Positions 1 through 8,328 of a stretch of 38,125 nucleotides of DNA are shown here, piece after piece. Origin of the DNA: Oceanispirochaeta sp. (lineage in GTDB: Bacteria > Spirochaetota > Spirochaetia > DSM-2461). Where the stretch lies: assembly GCF_027859075.1 (NCBI RefSeq), contig NZ_JAQIBL010000277.1:1-38125 (forward strand). Reading direction: 5' to 3'. Each line of letters starts with the position of its first letter. Within the stretch, counting starts at the first letter, position 1. The notes under the pieces were generated by a model. It did no database searches. It saw only the letters and a program-made list of their open reading frames with translations, and was not told where the DNA came from. A program made the translations under genes and the position numbers.

Positions 1-291
1 GCGCTCTCTTTAGACGATGATGAATTGACTCTTGATTCTGATGAGCTCTCATTGGACGAAGATGAATTGACTCTTGAATCTGATGAGCTCTCTTTAGACG
101 AAGATGAATTGACTCATGAATCTGATGAGCTCTCTTTAGACGATGATGAATTGACTCTTGATTCTGATGCGCTCTCTTTAGACGAAGATGAATTGACTCT
201 TGATTCTGATGAGCTCTCATTGGACGAAGATGAATTGACTCTTGATTCTGATGAGCTCTCTTTAGACGAAGATGAATTGACTCTTGAATCT
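1..291 (+). repeat. 42-bp tandem repeat array inside the acidic protein gene
   Basis: Units beginning gatgaattgact start at 19, 61, 103, 145, 187, 229 and 271, an exact 42-bp period. Bases 1-18 are the tail of an earlier unit and the last copy ends near 291, so about seven copies are visible and the array continues left of the window. The period is a multiple of three, so copy-number change keeps the reading frame. Copies differ at only a few bases, which suggests recent expansion or ongoing homogenisation. Confidence 0.95.
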
Positions 292-1791
292 AAAGAAATG
301 ACCCTTGATGACTTGGAAGATCTCTCTTTTGATTCTGAAGAACCTTCATCAGAGGATGAAGAACTTATCCTTGATTTAACTGCCGATTCAGATCTCTCCC
401 TTGACGAACTGAAGGATGAAAGTGATGATCTGATGACGGAAGAAGTCTCTTTAGATGATTTCGATTTTGATAATGAAGAAGGATCACAGACTCCAGTTCT
501 TGATGTTTCCCTGGATGACATTGAAGAAGTCTCATTGGATGATTTTACCGCTGAAATGGATACCGTCTCTGAAGCCGTTACAGATGAAGAAGAATCAGAA
601 GATTTTAATTTTGATCTGCAGCTCTCTGATGAAAATGGTGCAAATTATGATGAAGGTGAAATTGTAGATTTAAGTGATTCTGATGATTCATTGGAAAAAA
701 GCAAAATTACAAATATAGATGATTTGGATAGTGATGAAATTACAAATATAGATGATATGGATATTGATGAGATTACAATTTCCGATGATCTGGAGGAGTT
801 CTCCGACGATGAGATCTCTCAACCTGCAACAATTAATCTGTTGGATGTTGATAGAGACAATATAATTGACAATATAGATCTTGATTCATCAACTCTTCCG
901 GAAATCCATGATTTTGACGATCTTGAAATAAACAATGCCCTGCCGAATATTATTGAATCAGATGATGAGATCACTCTTGACATTTCCGATATGGATAATG
1001 ATATGAAGGATGAATCAGATGATTTTGATCTTGAAGAACTTGAAATTGAAGATTCTCTGGAATTAGATACTGATATGAAGGATGAACTTGATTCCATTGA
1101 TACAATTCTTGAGGAATCTGACACTTTGATGGATGATGATCTTCCAGGTACAGAAGAGATCGATTTAAACTCATTAGAAGCCTTGGCCATTCCAGAAGAA
1201 GCTGATGTCATTCATGAAGAAGATGCAGATAGTATTGAAATTGATCTCGATGAAATCCCTGATACAATTTCAGGGGCTTTTTCAAACGAATTTAATTCGG
1301 ACATGGATGATGCCGAAGAAGAAGATGTTATTTCAATTGATCTTCCCCAGGAAATCAGTTCTGAAATAGAGGAAGAATTAAGTGAGCCTGAAGAAATCAT
1401 TGATCTGGACATAGAAGAAGTTCCTGAAGAATTTGGTTTTACTAGTGAAATTCCTGCAGAAGAAGAAACTGAAGAGATTATTCACGAGTTAATTGATGAA
1501 GCCAATCCATCTGAAGCATCAAAGCATGAGGCTGCACCACAACAGGATAAAAGCAGTGATAAAGAAGTGTCTCCTGCAGATCTTAAAGAGAGATCATTTC
1601 TCGATGATGCCAACAATAGTGCCAGTTTAAAAAAGCTTCCTCCCGCATTAAGAGAAGAAATAAGAGAAATCCTAACCTATATGGATCAACTACTGGAATC
1701 ACTTCCAGAAGAAAAAATACAGGAATTCGCTCGGAGTGAGTATTTTGAAGTCTATAAAAAGATTTTTGAGGAACTCGGTATCACCAGCTGA
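1..1791 (+). CDS. Asp/Glu-rich repeat protein, 5'-partial
   Basis: The reading frame is open from the first base, so the true start lies outside the window; 596 codons are visible. The first ~97 residues are a 14-residue acidic repeat of the type DELTLDSDELSLDE. The middle (to about residue 500) stays extremely acidic, with a shorter 11-residue repeat (ITNIDDxDxDE) near residues 236-257. The last ~60 residues differ: they are predicted helical and amphipathic (LPPALREEIREIL, then EKIQEFARSEYFEVYKKIFEELGI) and look like a small folded domain. No signal peptide or membrane segment is visible in this part. It overlaps the next gene by one base (TGATG), so the two are translationally coupled. The function is unknown. 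Acidic low-complexity proteins of this kind are often scaffolds or cation binders, but nothing here proves that. Confidence 0.8.
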   Translation, partial: ALSLDDDELTLDSDELSLDEDELTLESDELSLDEDELTHESDELSLDDDELTLDSDALSLDEDELTLDSDELSLDEDELTLDSDELSLDEDELTLESKEMTLDDLEDLSFDSEEPSSEDEELILDLTADSDLSLDELKDESDDLMTEEVSLDDFDFDNEEGSQTPVLDVSLDDIEEVSLDDFTAEMDTVSEAVTDEEESEDFNFDLQLSDENGANYDEGEIVDLSDSDDSLEKSKITNIDDLDSDEITNIDDMDIDEITISDDLEEFSDDEISQPATINLLDVDRDNIIDNIDLDSSTLPEIHDFDDLEINNALPNIIESDDEITLDISDMDNDMKDESDDFDLEELEIEDSLELDTDMKDELDSIDTILEESDTLMDDDLPGTEEIDLNSLEALAIPEEADVIHEEDADSIEIDLDEIPDTISGAFSNEFNSDMDDAEEEDVISIDLPQEISSEIEEELSEPEEIIDLDIEEVPEEFGFTSEIPAEEETEEIIHELIDEANPSEASKHEAAPQQDKSSDKEVSPADLKERSFLDDANNSASLKKLPPALREEIREILTYMDQLLESLPEEKIQEFARSEYFEVYKKIFEELGITS

Positions 1792-2735
1792 TGGGACTAT
1801 TAAACAGAGCCAAAGATTCTCAAACTGAAATTGAAAACAACATTTGGAATCAATTTTTTAACAAGGTAGATTCCCTTGACACAGGAATTGATTTTGCTGC
1901 AGTTCTATTTCGGTATTTAACCGAGTATCTTGAAATTGAAAAGGCTGGCCTTTTTTTAAGTTCTGATAATTTCTCTTCATATAATTGTCTTCAATCAAAG
2001 GGTTATGATAAGACGACAACAAATCGTCTAAGACTTGATAACAAAGTTTTTGACTCTGATGTTTTCAGTATCTTAAAAATGCATAACAAACCTCTTTGTT
2101 CAACAGAAGTTCCTTCATTTTTGAAAGATTATATGTCCACCCGTGAATTTGGACTGCTTGAAGAGATATACTGGTTGCCCTTTTTTGCTGAAGAGAATCT
2201 ATTTTCAGTCATAATGATCACTCAATGGAATAATTTTGCAGCAGAGAATTGGAATGAATCATTCAAAATTATCAGTTCCCGTTATTCAAAAAAAATATAT
2301 AACAGCCGCAAGGCTTTAGTTGTAAATACTGAAGATTCAGCAAGAAAGCCTCAGAAGGAAGTTATTGAATCGGCCCTAAGAAGATATAATGGAAAAGACA
2401 TCACCATCATAAAGGTAAATCTTATGTCACTGGTAAATCTTTTATCAGGAATTAAAGACGGCTTATCCCATTTGAATATCAAGAAGGAAGTTCTTTCTGT
2501 TTTCAGGACTATGGCAGGACCGCAACAGGAAATTCTTGAGGTTGAGAACAATCAGATCCTATTATTCCTGGACAATATACGTATACCTGATAAGAATCTT
2601 TTTCTTCATCAGTTATCTGCATCTTTGCCTTTACTATTTCAGGATCTTGATGAACCGCCCCATCTTGACGTTGTTGAGTATGCTAATCCTTTGAATGAAA
2701 TTGAAAGAGAAGAACTCTTGAGAGTATTATTGTAA
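1791..2735 (+). CDS. GAF-like domain protein
   Basis: This is a 314-residue soluble protein with no signal peptide. Residues ~15-175 have the pattern of a GAF-like sensory domain (FAAVLFRYLTEYLEIEKAGLFL, later LPFFAEENLFSVIMITQW). Residues ~195-310 form a second alpha/beta region with alternating strands (DITIIKVNLMSLVNLL, then ILEVENNQILLFLDN), which could be a degenerate GGDEF-type fold, though this is weak. No catalytic motif is evident. The start ATG overlaps the stop of the acidic-repeat gene by one base, and the next gene begins one base after its stop, so the four genes 1-5885 are clearly one operon. The ligand and role are unknown; a regulatory or scaffolding role linked to the DUF115 proteins is inferred from context. 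Confidence 0.6.
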   Translation: MGLLNRAKDSQTEIENNIWNQFFNKVDSLDTGIDFAAVLFRYLTEYLEIEKAGLFLSSDNFSSYNCLQSKGYDKTTTNRLRLDNKVFDSDVFSILKMHNKPLCSTEVPSFLKDYMSTREFGLLEEIYWLPFFAEENLFSVIMITQWNNFAAENWNESFKIISSRYSKKIYNSRKALVVNTEDSARKPQKEVIESALRRYNGKDITIIKVNLMSLVNLLSGIKDGLSHLNIKKEVLSVFRTMAGPQQEILEVENNQILLFLDNIRIPDKNLFLHQLSASLPLLFQDLDEPPHLDVVEYANPLNEIEREELLRVLL

Positions 2736-2736
2736 A

Positions 2737-4239
2737 ATGGACTTGGAGAAGAGCCGTTCTGGGACTCCAACCGCTAGAATCAATAATAAATATCTTCATT
2801 CCAGGTATGACCCTGTGAAGGAAGCGCACCAATATATTAAGCATTGGATGCAGAATGAGAATTATTCAAAAAATAAATTAATCATTGTTCTAGAGCCTGG
2901 ATTGGGGTATCTACTTAAAGAACTTTATCATTTTCATCCAAAAAGACTGATTTTCTCTGTATTTTTCAGCCAGGAAACCTTCAGGTACTGCAATGACATA
3001 GGTCTTCTCGAAAACATAATCACCTACACTCCTGATATGAACCAAAAAATCTCCGGCATTCTTGACCAAAACTTCGGTCACCTTCCAATCAGGAATATTT
3101 CATTTATGGAATGGTCTGCTGCTGGTCTTCTGTTTCCTGCCGACTGTCTTAGAATAAGAAAAAAGATTCTAGACCATTTGAAAATCATGCAGGGGAACGA
3201 AATGACAAAAAATCATTTTTCTCAGCGCTGGCTTATCAATGGGATAAGAAATTTTATACGCTTTGATTATTCATATACCATCTCTTCCAAAATCGATTTA
3301 CCCGTCATACTGGCTTCTTCTGGTCCATCTCTGGAAAGACACATTCAACGAATAAAAGAGTTTGAATCTTCTTATATAATATCAGCACTGCCCTCTTCTC
3401 TTTCTATTTTAAAAGAGTATGGGATTGTTCCGGACCTGTTATTTACGACAGATCCGGGTTTTTATGCCCGGGAGCATCTTAAATTCCTTGATTCCCGTAC
3501 CATTTGTATTGCTCCTATTACAGCTTCATTTTCTGATAGTGATAATTTAATTTCAGGCATTAATCAGGACAGCTTTATTGAATCTCTTCTCTTCCGTTCT
3601 GGAGAACTACCATTCCTTCCCGAAATGGGCACAGTCGCCGCTTCAGCTCTACTGTTTTTGAAAAGAATTTGCAATGAGACCATCTATATTGCCGGAATGG
3701 ATTTTTGCATCCAAGATATAAAAATGCATGCAGAACCCCACTCATTTTCTCCATATATACTGAATAATGAATCCCGTTTAAATCCGGGAATCACATCATT
3801 TTTTAATCGTGCCACCAACATGGCCTCTAAAAAGGAAGGAAGATATAGATTTTCTAAAAACATGGACACTTATGCCGCCTGGTTTAGAAAGCAAAGCTTT
3901 GATGAGAAAGTATTCAGACTTGAACCGGTATATGTCGATCTTCCAATAAATACAATGAAAATGATTCCTTCTTTGCCAAAAACGCTGAGAAAAAATATTC
4001 AAATTAAGAAATCTACTGGCTATCCCAAATTAGAGACAAGAATGAATAGAGTGTCAGATCTAAGAAAAACATGGATCAAGGATATTCAAAATTTCAAGGA
4101 AAGGGATATAATTTCAAATCCTCTTGAAAAATTACTGTCTGAGTACCTCCCTGAATCTGGTCTTTCAAAATTGAATGAAAAAGACCGTTTTCTCGACAAG
4201 ATGGATAGGCTTATTGATAAGGTAGGCTCTCTTCTATGA
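2737..4239 (+). CDS. DUF115 / Maf-like (MptE-like) protein, first copy
   Basis: This 500-residue protein resembles the DUF115 family (PF01973), which includes motility accessory factors (Maf) that transfer nonulosonic sugars to flagellin and archaeal MptE pterin pyrophosphokinases. The family core is visible: a nucleotide-binding-like strand and turn PVILASSGPSLERHI at residues ~187-201, then GIVPDLLFTTDPGF at ~229-242. The N-terminal part has the LHSRYDPVKEA motif that its neighbour shares as LHSRFDPVKEG. No transmembrane segment is seen. It begins one base after the GAF-like gene and shares an ATGA overlap with the second DUF115 gene. In a spirochaete, flagellin or another surface protein would be a plausible acceptor, but the substrate cannot be read from the sequence. 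Confidence 0.75.
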   Translation: MDLEKSRSGTPTARINNKYLHSRYDPVKEAHQYIKHWMQNENYSKNKLIIVLEPGLGYLLKELYHFHPKRLIFSVFFSQETFRYCNDIGLLENIITYTPDMNQKISGILDQNFGHLPIRNISFMEWSAAGLLFPADCLRIRKKILDHLKIMQGNEMTKNHFSQRWLINGIRNFIRFDYSYTISSKIDLPVILASSGPSLERHIQRIKEFESSYIISALPSSLSILKEYGIVPDLLFTTDPGFYAREHLKFLDSRTICIAPITASFSDSDNLISGINQDSFIESLLFRSGELPFLPEMGTVAASALLFLKRICNETIYIAGMDFCIQDIKMHAEPHSFSPYILNNESRLNPGITSFFNRATNMASKKEGRYRFSKNMDTYAAWFRKQSFDEKVFRLEPVYVDLPINTMKMIPSLPKTLRKNIQIKKSTGYPKLETRMNRVSDLRKTWIKDIQNFKERDIISNPLEKLLSEYLPESGLSKLNEKDRFLDKMDRLIDKVGSLL

Positions 4240-5885
4240 ACAGTATAGTATTGAATAAAAATCTTCTCTGTCTGGCAACGACATCACCCGAGGCTGTTAC
4301 ACAGATCAGTCATAGCAAAGACTCGGTAGATATAAGTTTCATTACGGCCCGAGATGGTCATCTCATTCCAGTATTACAGGGCGCACAAGGGGAGAAACCT
4401 CTTCATTCCCGATTTGATCCTGTAAAGGAAGGGTTCCGTTTTTCGAACCAATATACCTCAAAGGGCACTGTTCTGGCCTATGGGATGGGGGGAGCCTTTC
4501 ATTTACTTCCTATGCTGTCTAATCCCAACTTAACCAGTCTGATCATCATTGAGACTGAACCAGAAATTATGAGGGCCCTCTTAAGCCGTATTGATTTCAG
4601 CCCTCTTTTACTTGATAAAAGGGTCACTCTCTGGATATCCGATAATCCTAATGATTTCAGATCCTACCTCCTGTCAAAGTATATACCCGTTTTATCAGGA
4701 GACCTGCAAAGTTTAAGTCTGCGGACCCGGGTAGAAAGCAATACACACTTTTTTCATAGAGTGGCTATGGTTGTTAAAGAAGCCATCTCTACCATTACTG
4801 ATGATTATACAGTGCAGACACATTTTGGAAAAAAGTGGTTTGTAAACACACTCACAAACTTGAAGGCTTCTGAAGAAACAACCCTGACATTGAATCCAGC
4901 GAATAGTGTTCAGATCACGGCGGCAGGCCCCAGTCTGGAGAAACAACTGGATCATTTGATTCTCTACAGAAATGAATCGACACTCATTGCTACAGATACT
5001 TCCCTGCCGGTACTGCTGAATCATGGTATTAAACCTGATATGGTCATCTCCATTGACTGTCAGCATATTAGCTATCACCATTTTATGCAGGGTTATCCTG
5101 AAGATATTCCATTGGTTCTGGATCTAGCCTCACCTCCATTTTTAACACGTATTGCAAAAAAACACCTTTTCTTTACCAGCGATCATCCCTTCTCCAACTA
5201 TGTGAGTAGAAAATTTCGAAGTTTTCCAAGAATTGATACATCCGGTGGCAATGTAACTCATGCGGCTTTAAGTCTGGCCGAATCACTTGGAGCAAAAAAA
5301 ATAAGCCTCTATGGAACTGATTTTTCTTATCCTTATGGGAAACCCTATTCAAGAGGCAGCTATATTTTCCCATATTTTCAGAAGAGCAGCACAAGAACCA
5401 ACGGTATTGAGAGTCAGTTTCTTGGCTTTGTCCTTCATAATAAATCTTTAAATCGAGAAGATCTTTCTGGTGGCTTCCGTTATATATCAAAGCCCATGAT
5501 TCATTATAAAACGAGTCTTGAAAATAAAGCCAACTCTATGAATGCTTTTGTTGAAAATATCAGAGGGGATGGTGTTTCACTAAATCTGGTGAATAAAAAA
5601 CCAGGGAAATCATATGGATTTCGAATGATGAGTGCAGGACAATCCTTTCAGAGCCGCAGTGATTTTTTAAATGATTTTGCCCGGGAAATCAGAGAGTTTC
5701 CTGAAATAGAAAATTCACTGAGTGAATTCCTTGATTCTCTGAGTCTGGATCAGAAAGGAACCTTGATGTCGATGCTGCCGGCGGCGGCCCATTTTAGAAA
5801 AAATTGTGATTCAGGTGAAGATGCATTGAATCGTGCCAGAAAATGGACATTATCCCTCCTGGACAGAAAAGTTTTTTACGAATAA
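4236..5885 (+). CDS. DUF115 / Maf-like protein, second copy
   Basis: This 549-residue protein is a diverged paralogue of the preceding gene. It has the same N-terminal LHSRFDPVKEG motif (near residue 55), the DUF115 turn AAGPSLEKQLDHL at residues ~228-240, and the partner strand GIKPDMVISIDCQH at ~264-277. A further segment (HAALSLAESLGAKKISLYGTDFSYPYGKPY) matches the family's later Gly-Thr-Asp region. The ATGA overlap with the upstream gene implies coupled translation, and the pair may form a heteromer or act on two substrates. Its 3' end overlaps that of the convergent MEMO gene by 10 bases. Assignment to DUF115 is fairly secure; the role as a flagellin-modifying Maf enzyme is inferred. Confidence 0.75.
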   Translation: MNSIVLNKNLLCLATTSPEAVTQISHSKDSVDISFITARDGHLIPVLQGAQGEKPLHSRFDPVKEGFRFSNQYTSKGTVLAYGMGGAFHLLPMLSNPNLTSLIIIETEPEIMRALLSRIDFSPLLLDKRVTLWISDNPNDFRSYLLSKYIPVLSGDLQSLSLRTRVESNTHFFHRVAMVVKEAISTITDDYTVQTHFGKKWFVNTLTNLKASEETTLTLNPANSVQITAAGPSLEKQLDHLILYRNESTLIATDTSLPVLLNHGIKPDMVISIDCQHISYHHFMQGYPEDIPLVLDLASPPFLTRIAKKHLFFTSDHPFSNYVSRKFRSFPRIDTSGGNVTHAALSLAESLGAKKISLYGTDFSYPYGKPYSRGSYIFPYFQKSSTRTNGIESQFLGFVLHNKSLNREDLSGGFRYISKPMIHYKTSLENKANSMNAFVENIRGDGVSLNLVNKKPGKSYGFRMMSAGQSFQSRSDFLNDFAREIREFPEIENSLSEFLDSLSLDQKGTLMSMLPAAAHFRKNCDSGEDALNRARKWTLSLLDRKVFYE

Positions 5886-6700
5886 ACAATGGATCCATAT
5901 CCCACAAAGTCAACATCACCCGAATCATACATATCATAGCTGTAACGTTGATCAATGATACTGCCGCAGCTGATTCCTGCAGCCTGTGCAAAACCGCAAG
6001 CTCCCAGGGCTGCACCGGCAGAACAAGCCGTTTGATGAGTTGACACACTTTTCAAAGCCGACTTTTCATTCATGGACTTTAAAGTGTCCAAAAAATCCCG
6101 ATCAAGACGCTTTATTTTTTCACGTGCTGATTGTCCGGTACCATAGTCAGTATAAGCAAAACGGGAACCATAATGTGAAAGATCTGTGGATCCCAAAAAA
6201 AATGCGTTGATTTTATTTTTTCTGCAGTAATTATAACACTCCCCACCCCAGAGGGAGGCTGAGAGGTTTGGTGCCAGTCTGACAGGCAATATCTTCAGAT
6301 TCGGGCGTAAATATTTGATGAGAGGAAGATAGATTTCAACAGTATTATCAATTTCATGATCATCAGTAAAATAGGAGCATAGGCCTTGTGCTGCCTCTGA
6401 GGACAGAGACAGAGAGCCGAAAGGAGTCTCAAAGGAGGAATAGTTCAGGAGTCGCGGTTGAGACGTTGAAGTCAGATGCCCACCAGCGATTATAAGGAGT
6501 TCCGTCTCTTCAGGGATGCACTGGACCAGGGTATTAGCCAGTTCTCCTGAATAAGCCCAGCCGGCATGAGGTCCGAAGCCGGAGATGAAATGTGCCTTTT
6601 CATCATGAAAGACTGATTTCCAGCTGTTGATTTGTTTTTCCGCTAATTCCTTATTATGGGGATACCAGCCCTCAGGAAGTAACATTTTCCTTCTGTCCAT
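5876..6700 (-). CDS. amrB: MEMO / AmmeMemoRadiSam system protein B
   Basis: This 274-residue protein belongs to the MEMO1 family, non-haem metal proteins related to extradiol dioxygenases. Family landmarks are visible: GPHAGWAYSG near residues 43-52, AGGHLTSTSQP near 72-82, an EIDNTVEIYLPLIKYL segment (usually EHSLEVQLPFL in the family), STDLSHYG near 171-178, and a TACSAGAALGACGF stretch carrying the conserved Cys. The usual partners, an AMMECR1-domain protein and a radical SAM enzyme, are not in this window. The ATG at 6700 has a good site (AGAGG seven bases upstream). The gene is convergent with the DUF115 operon and divergent from the next gene. Biochemical function in bacteria remains poorly defined. 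Confidence 0.85.
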   Translation of the reverse strand: MDRRKMLLPEGWYPHNKELAEKQINSWKSVFHDEKAHFISGFGPHAGWAYSGELANTLVQCIPEETELLIIAGGHLTSTSQPRLLNYSSFETPFGSLSLSSEAAQGLCSYFTDDHEIDNTVEIYLPLIKYLRPNLKILPVRLAPNLSASLWGGECYNYCRKNKINAFFLGSTDLSHYGSRFAYTDYGTGQSAREKIKRLDRDFLDTLKSMNEKSALKSVSTHQTACSAGAALGACGFAQAAGISCGSIIDQRYSYDMYDSGDVDFVGYGSIVYS

Positions 6701-6720
6701 AAAAAATCCTCTAAAAAATA

Positions 6721-8265
6721 ATGCACAAAACTTTTTTTCTGCGTATAATGTTTACTATGAAAAAGGCAATTACAACTGTACATACAATTATAGTAATTTT
6801 GGGATTATTAGCAACTGCAGGATGGTCTTCTTACTATCTATATAATCAGCGTCAGTTCAATTCAGTGAACAACACTTCACGCATACCTACTTTGGTTAAA
6901 GATGTGTCGTCTTCATTGCAGTCAAGCCAAGCCCTTTATGATAAAGAGTTTGGTAATGATATCAAAAGGATATTTACTGAGAACCAGGATATTGTTGCAT
7001 TATCAGTATATTCCTATGATACGGGAATTGAGTATTTTTATAGCAGGAATGGTCAGGTTAGTATTGTCAATAAAATTGATGAATTGAGTCAAAATCCTAA
7101 ATACAAAGGTCTGTCATTTTCAAACAGTATCGGGTCAATGCCATTATCTTTAAAAGATAAACCAGGGACTAATATTGATATTATCTTTACTGTCCTTCCG
7201 CGAACATCTATTTTTTATGTTCTTAAGATTTCACTTCTTGCAGTCATTATACTTTTTGTCATTACACTAATTCTGATTGTGGCCTTTAGCTTATCCAGGA
7301 CGAAGGGACAGGATGAGTCCCTTTCAGATTGGGAACAAGAAGAGACTGATCAAGAAGTCTCTCAGGATTCTTCAGACTTAGAGGACGACTCCTTTTCCGA
7401 TGATGTATTTGACAAGTACGACAATGATTTGTCTGCTGATCAGGATTTATCACTGCCTGGTGGTGATTTTAATAATGACTCTGATTTTTCAATGGATGAT
7501 GATTTTGGATTAGATGAACTGGATAAGGATCAAAAAGATGATATGGATTTTGACATTCAGGATGATTTTTCAACTGATGATATGAATCTGGAAGACAGTA
7601 TTCCTGATATTCCTGATTCAGAAGATCTTATGGGTATGGATCATGAAGAGATGCCCATGGATGATGGTGATGATTCGGATGATGACTTTAGTTTTCCTGA
7701 AGAAGAGAGTCTTTTTGATGAAATGTCATCTGATGATTTGGATCTGGAAGATAATTCATTTGATTCCTCTGAGACTGATCAAGCCGCGCCTTCATTGTAT
7801 AATCCTGACACAGGTTTGGGATGGGAATCTTTTCTGGAAGAAAGACTGGGACTCGAACTCGAAAGATCCGCATCATTTGATCAAGACCTTGTTTTAATGA
7901 TGATAAAAAACGAATCTGATAATAGTAGTGATATGGATAAAATTTTGAAAATTATCAAGGAAGTATATACATACCACGATTTGATTTTTGAAGCCGGTAA
8001 GGATAGCCTGGCTCTGATAGAACCCAATAAAGATCTTGATGAAGCCATTATTGATGTTCAGTCTCTGTTCAAAAGAATGGAACAGGAAATGGATATCAGC
8101 AGTTTGAACTGCGGTTTGTCATCCAGGAATGGACGGTTGATCACAGGTAAGAGGCTGATAAAAGAAGCTGATACTTCTCTGAATAAGTCGGATGAAGAAA
8201 ATCCGATTGTCGGTTTTCGATCTGATCCTGAAAAATTCAGAGAGTTTTTGAATCATTCTTCCTGA
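6721..8265 (+). CDS. Membrane protein: sensor-like domain, acidic linker, degenerate GGDEF-like domain
   Basis: This is 514 residues from the first ATG, or 502 from the more likely ATG at 6757 (MKKAITTVHT). There is a membrane segment at residues 17-39, then an extracytoplasmic domain of ~120 residues (Cache/PAS-like in size, identity uncertain), and a second membrane segment near 165-190 (SLLAVIILFVITLILIVAF). A long Asp/Glu/Ser linker follows (~195-370), and then a C-terminal domain that follows the GGDEF plan: NPDTGLGWESFLEERL resembles the DPLTGLxNRR start, and IFEAGKDSLALIE sits where the R-x-GGDEF strand should be. CGLSSRNGR with a later LIKEADTSLNKS matches the tail of the fold. The GGDEF signature is gone, so cyclic-di-GMP synthesis is unlikely; a ligand-binding or purely structural role is inferred. 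The linker is compositionally like the acidic protein at the left edge. Confidence 0.7.
   Translation: MHKTFFLRIMFTMKKAITTVHTIIVILGLLATAGWSSYYLYNQRQFNSVNNTSRIPTLVKDVSSSLQSSQALYDKEFGNDIKRIFTENQDIVALSVYSYDTGIEYFYSRNGQVSIVNKIDELSQNPKYKGLSFSNSIGSMPLSLKDKPGTNIDIIFTVLPRTSIFYVLKISLLAVIILFVITLILIVAFSLSRTKGQDESLSDWEQEETDQEVSQDSSDLEDDSFSDDVFDKYDNDLSADQDLSLPGGDFNNDSDFSMDDDFGLDELDKDQKDDMDFDIQDDFSTDDMNLEDSIPDIPDSEDLMGMDHEEMPMDDGDDSDDDFSFPEEESLFDEMSSDDLDLEDNSFDSSETDQAAPSLYNPDTGLGWESFLEERLGLELERSASFDQDLVLMMIKNESDNSSDMDKILKIIKEVYTYHDLIFEAGKDSLALIEPNKDLDEAIIDVQSLFKRMEQEMDISSLNCGLSSRNGRLITGKRLIKEADTSLNKSDEENPIVGFRSDPEKFREFLNHSS
6744..6759 (+). promoter_or_regulatory. Candidate -10 box placed for leaderless initiation
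   Basis: A perfect TATAAT lies at 6744-6749, seven bases before ATG 6757, and there is no Shine-Dalgarno sequence before that ATG or before the ATG at 6721. Transcription would begin at or next to the A of ATG 6757, which supports that codon as the real start on a leaderless mRNA. The -35 region (ATGCAC at 17-bp spacing) is poor, so this is only a candidate. Confidence 0.4.
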
Positions 8266-8283
8266 TCTGGAATAAAACCTGAT

Positions 8284-8328
8284 AAAAAAAGGCTGTGTGC
8301 GATAAGTATCGCCTCACAGCCTTTTTTT
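8284..8328. terminator. Bidirectional rho-independent terminator
   Basis: A long stem pairs 8290-8303 (AGGCTGTGTGCGAT) with 8308-8322 (ATCGCCTCACAGCCT) around an AAGT loop, with one small bulge. It is flanked by A7 on the left and T7 on the right. It sits between the convergent GGDEF-like gene and the RNase Z gene and can serve both; the RNase Z stop codon lies inside its tail. Confidence 0.93.

Noticed and set aside
114-1412. Ser-rich frames on the - strand opposite the acidic repeat gene
   Set aside because: They are mirror images of the Asp/Glu/Ser codon bias on the + strand, with no ribosome sites.
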